Below are positions 57,781-64,000 of a stretch of 64,000 nt of DNA, piece after piece; the stretch's first letter is position 1; every line of letters starts with the position of its first letter. The notes beneath the pieces are model-generated. The model was not told the DNA's origin and did no database searches. It saw only the letters and a list, made by a program, of their open reading frames with translations. A program made the translations under genes and the position numbers. The stretch spans positions 61,483,776-61,547,775 of the forward strand of contig NC_092642.1 in the NCBI RefSeq assembly GCF_039555335.1, given 5' to 3'. The DNA is from Amphiura filiformis (lineage: Eukaryota > Echinodermata > Ophiuroidea > Amphilepidida > Amphiuridae).

Positions 57781-60735
57781 GACTCTTTATTTTTAATGTT
57801 AATTCCATTCTAGGATCTAAACAAGCTTATAGGATGGCTCGTTAACGATTAAAATGATTAGTTATTATAAAAGAATAGTTCATGGAAGCGGCAATCCCTC
57901 ATTAGCATATGCCGCATTGTTATTAAAATGGGCAATTGTGTCATTAATTCATATTCACATGTTATGGGTAGCATTTTACACCACTACGTAGGGCAAGTCA
58001 TGAATAATTTAGCGTTGTGAACCACTATGTGTCGAGAAATATAGTCGAACGAATTCATTGGAATTAAATTAGTAATAAAAGTATCCCTATGTACGTTTTT
58101 ATTTAGGGCTCAAATTGGAGATACTAGGGGAAAGGGAATGATTCTAGTGACATGTCTCTGTTCTAACGGTATTTAAGCCTCTATTGACACACAAAAAAAA
58201 AACGTTGAAATTAAAAGCAATGTAGACAAGATATCATCACAGCATCACCATCTGCTGAAGACGCTAGACGAACTAGTGAAAAGATTCCAGGTGAGCGCAA
58301 AATAGTGTAGTGTTGAAGTTAAACTCTTTAATCATTATATTTACCACTACGTATGAATATCCACTCGTATAAAAACAACTTGCCTACACTTTCTTTGAAC
58401 AAGTTCATTTGGATTGTTAGATTTAACTGTTAATATAGTTCTTTTTATGCAAATCCAAAAATAATGCAGATGTTTGAACAGTTTAAAAACTGGTGACGTC
58501 TCAGCACTACTGGTTTTATCAGACTGACAACTCATCATATCTGACCGTTTCCTTATGCAGGCAACAGGAACCACTATAATGCATAGAGGTCGAACAGTGG
58601 TGTGACCTGGAGTCCCGACATTGCTCTTATGAACTCACATCTTTGTCCCTGATATTATGGGCTGTCGCGTCCATAAGTTATAATAAAAAGCGCATTTTAA
58701 AGCAACACTGCGGTGACAAGGAAATCAAATAATTATTTACATGCATAACAACCATCATCAGTTTCTAATAAATAAACTCCACGAAATACAAAGATACACC
58801 TGAGTGAAACTGTCAACGGAAATTGTTACCACAATTTAAAACCAAGCAAAATTAGACGGAAAAGTAAAACTTTGATTGCTGCAGTTATTTTTAGTAAGAA
58901 TCAGGCCCGTACGCAGGATTGGGGGGGGGGGCAGAGGGGTGCAAATTGTGTGGGAGCGGGGAGCACCGCTCCTAGGAAAATGACAGTCATATTTTTAATA
59001 CTTGGATAAAATGTTTGTCACAATAACTTACTTTATTGCTTTTGTTGCCACATTTACTGACAGAAGTCGTTTGCAAAGGGAACAAATCTTTTCTGGCAAT
59101 TTTTTTTATGATGATTAAGGGGGTACTACACCCATTGCATTTTTTTGTGATTTTTTCCATTTTGTGAAGAAATGAGAAAAAAATTGGACAAAGTAGTATG
59201 CAAAATGAAGGGTCAAATCTTCTCGTTCTATTGGTAGCATCTGTATCAATGTAGCTTACATGCAGGTAGAAGCCAAAAGGTGGTACATCACTGATGTTTT
59301 AAATTCACTTTATTTTGAAAAGCTTACTATCAATGGATTTCGTTAAAAATTTGGATATGTTGCTAACTCATTAAAGAAATAATGTTGATATGTAAAATGG
59401 GAATAAGTGGTTCTTGATGACTTCATGAAATTGGTGATTTTCAGTGCTCCACACCTATCAACAAACGAACTGGTTAAAATGCTTCTATTTTCGATGTTGA
59501 GCTATATTTTGTATTTTTAACTAGCGACATTATTTCACTGAAACCTAATTAAGCTATAGGTAAAAAGTTTCCACAACCAAACTACAGTTATGTTGACAAA
59601 AATTGCATTTCTCTTCACCTATACCATCAGATTAGGTAGTTTTTCATTAGCTTCACTTTTGTGACTTTGGTACCAATTTTACCTTTGTTTGTCCAATCCA
59701 TTTCTAAATTGTACATTTACATCCATTCCCAAGAAATGTTATTCTATCCATCATAGCATTATATATCCAGTAAAAGACAAACTAGACAAAATATCAAAAA
59801 TTGATGCCTTATTATGCTATGTTGATATATCACATGTTGTTCAAAATGGATGCCAACATTTGACCTCAACCCAGTGACCTATAACCTGACCTATGATGAC
59901 CTATAGCCTTATAGAAATCTCTTTTCCAAACAACACATGATAGAGGCTACATAGTATTAAATTTGCTATACCATTCATTGTGGAAGAGATATTTTAGCAT
60001 GCCTGGTTGAGCACAGTCTGAAGATGGTATAACAAAATATATAATTTATTCTATTCAAGTACTCTCCTTGAATAGAATAAATTATGTTCTGTTATAAGGC
60101 ACACATCTGAGTTACTATAATCCCATAGTAACATGTAAACAAAAAAGTATATAAGGCAAAAAGTATATATACTAAAACGGTTTAAAAGCACTTTGTAGGT
60201 AGGGATGTTTTATAAGTTCAGGACATGAGGTGATGAACATATTTATGTACTTTATAAATTTTCAAGAAAAAAATGAGTGGCACTGATGAAAATCATGGTA
60301 TTACACCCCCTTAAGTCTAGGTAAAGTTATGTCGACGTAAATGGAGGATGGTCAAATTTCGTTTAGTTTTTGATCATGACAAAATTCACTTAGGTATAAT
60401 TACATATCTTGACTCCGTGGTAGAGTAAGAGCTAATAAGAAGTTATATACTAGCTTAAATGGCGGATGGATATGCAAGTCGGTATTTGAATTAGCGTGTA
60501 TAGTTAATGCATTCTGGATGCGCTGAAGCTTGTTAATGTAACTCATGGGAAGACCATAATACCAGGTTCTCATATTTATAATCTTCAGGATATCGCATAG
60601 ATAGCGAAGTTATTGATTTTTAGCAGTACAAAAACGTTTTTAACATTGTCCCTACCCGCGCGCTTGACGAAATATATCACTGAGTTTAATCAGTTCAGTC
60701 TAGCTTGAAAAAAAAATGGCCTTAGCCTGAGTCAA
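57419..60735. repeat. Tandem segmental duplication, unit 2 (partial)
   Basis: Second copy of 52723-56036. It ends where a 110-base tandem repeat begins. Confidence 0.95.
59119..60310. mobile_element. TTAA-flanked 1.2-kb element, copy in unit 2
   Basis: Duplicate of 54415-55616, TTAA at 59115-59118 and 60311-60314. It was copied with the segment rather than inserted separately. Confidence 0.9.
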
Positions 60736-60995
60736 GATGGTTGTCAAATGTTGACAGTTGGTAACAGGTGTCATGATGGGCAATCAGTTCCATCATATGA
60801 CATTATTAAGTCCAGCTTTCCAGGAAGTGTCCTTTGCCTGAGGCAATTGGTTGTCAAATATTGACAGTTGGTAGCAGGTGTCATGATGGGCAATCAGTTC
60901 CACCATATGACATTATTAAGTCCAGCTTTCCAGGAAGTGTCCTTTGCCTGAGGCAATTGGTTGTCAAATGTTGACAGTTGGTAACAGATACTGAT
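60730..60995. repeat. Tandem repeat, 110-base unit, about 2.4 copies
   Basis: TTGTCAAATGTTGACAGTTG starts at 60741, 60851 and 60961, exactly 110 bases apart; GTGTCATGATGGGCAATCAG and CCAGCTTTCCAGGAAGTGTC recur in the full units. It lies about 85 bases beyond the stop codon of the P450 gene. Confidence 0.95.
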
Positions 60996-61078
60996 ACTGA
61001 TTTATATAAAGAGTCTGTAGTGTAATGTCATTATTTATGTGAAAAAAAAATGACAAAAATAAAAATGAAACCAATGAT

Positions 61079-63911
<2,833 letters not shown>

Positions 63912-64000
63912 CTGTAAATATGGGTGACTAGAACTGCAGAAATAGACAACAAGTCGAAGCACTTGAAGTTAAGTCGATTGACAAGCTCCCCCCGCCACAC
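63912..64000. other. P450 intron at the window edge
   Basis: Upstream of the ATTTACAG acceptor at 63912-63919 no further coding exon is visible before the end of the window. Confidence 0.6.

Noticed and set aside
54994-59877. Duplicate 62-codon frames at 54994 and 59689
   Set aside because: Both lie inside copies of the TTAA element and are not conserved as frames in the copies at 31539 and 42881.

Overview
The window is eukaryotic nuclear DNA: spliced genes with GT/AG introns, AT-rich intergenic sequence, many microsatellites, LINE fragments, a tRNA-derived SINE and numerous inverted-repeat DNA transposons. Gene and repeat types fit a marine invertebrate deuterostome (echinoderm or hemichordate), but this is inference and the species cannot be fixed from the sequence alone.

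The core is a tandem array of five retinol-dehydrogenase-like short-chain dehydrogenase/reductase (SDR) genes, all on the minus strand and called here A (6232-10484), B (14686-19440), C (24868-28058), D (34698-41939) and E (47923-52238). Each has the same four coding exons with identical intron phases: a membrane-anchor exon, a 243-base Rossmann exon, a 406-415-base catalytic exon and a 205-base C-terminal exon. B, C, D and E read as complete proteins of 339, 336, 336 and 333 residues. A lost its last 18 residues to an 844-base insertion in exon 4. Relics show the array was once more complicated: a decayed exon 3 between C and D, and decayed exon-1 copies in the first introns of C and D that share one deletion. 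A and B, with both flanks, are the products of one recent block duplication. At the right edge lie the last five coding exons of a CYP4-type cytochrome P450 (61079-63911, minus), whose 5' part is outside the window.

Layout: 1-3204 mariner-type transposon with a 1.23-kb tandem duplication; 3950-5246 LINE; gene A; 10485-13285 repeats (GCATGC-rich tract, 52-base minisatellite); 13285-14598 LINE; gene B; 19441-24867 intergenic with a triple-nested G-rich element; gene C; 28059-34697 intergenic with an exon-3 relic and several MITEs; gene D with a very repeat-rich first intron; 41940-47922 two back-to-back TTAA elements and a LINE; gene E; 52239-60735 a near-identical tandem duplication of 3.3 kb; P450.

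Comparing the paralogues gives clean empty sites for several insertions, so target-site duplications (TTAA, TAA, 4-base) and relative ages can be read from the window itself. The RDH proteins are expected to be ER-membrane NADP(H)-dependent reductases/dehydrogenases of retinoids or lipid aldehydes; the P450 is expected to hydroxylate fatty-acid-like substrates. No functional link between them is shown. I did not find a system that looks new in kind; the most interesting signals are the evolutionary record in the RDH array, the truncated copy A, the altered NNAG motif in copy D, and the long perfect hairpin in an intron of D.
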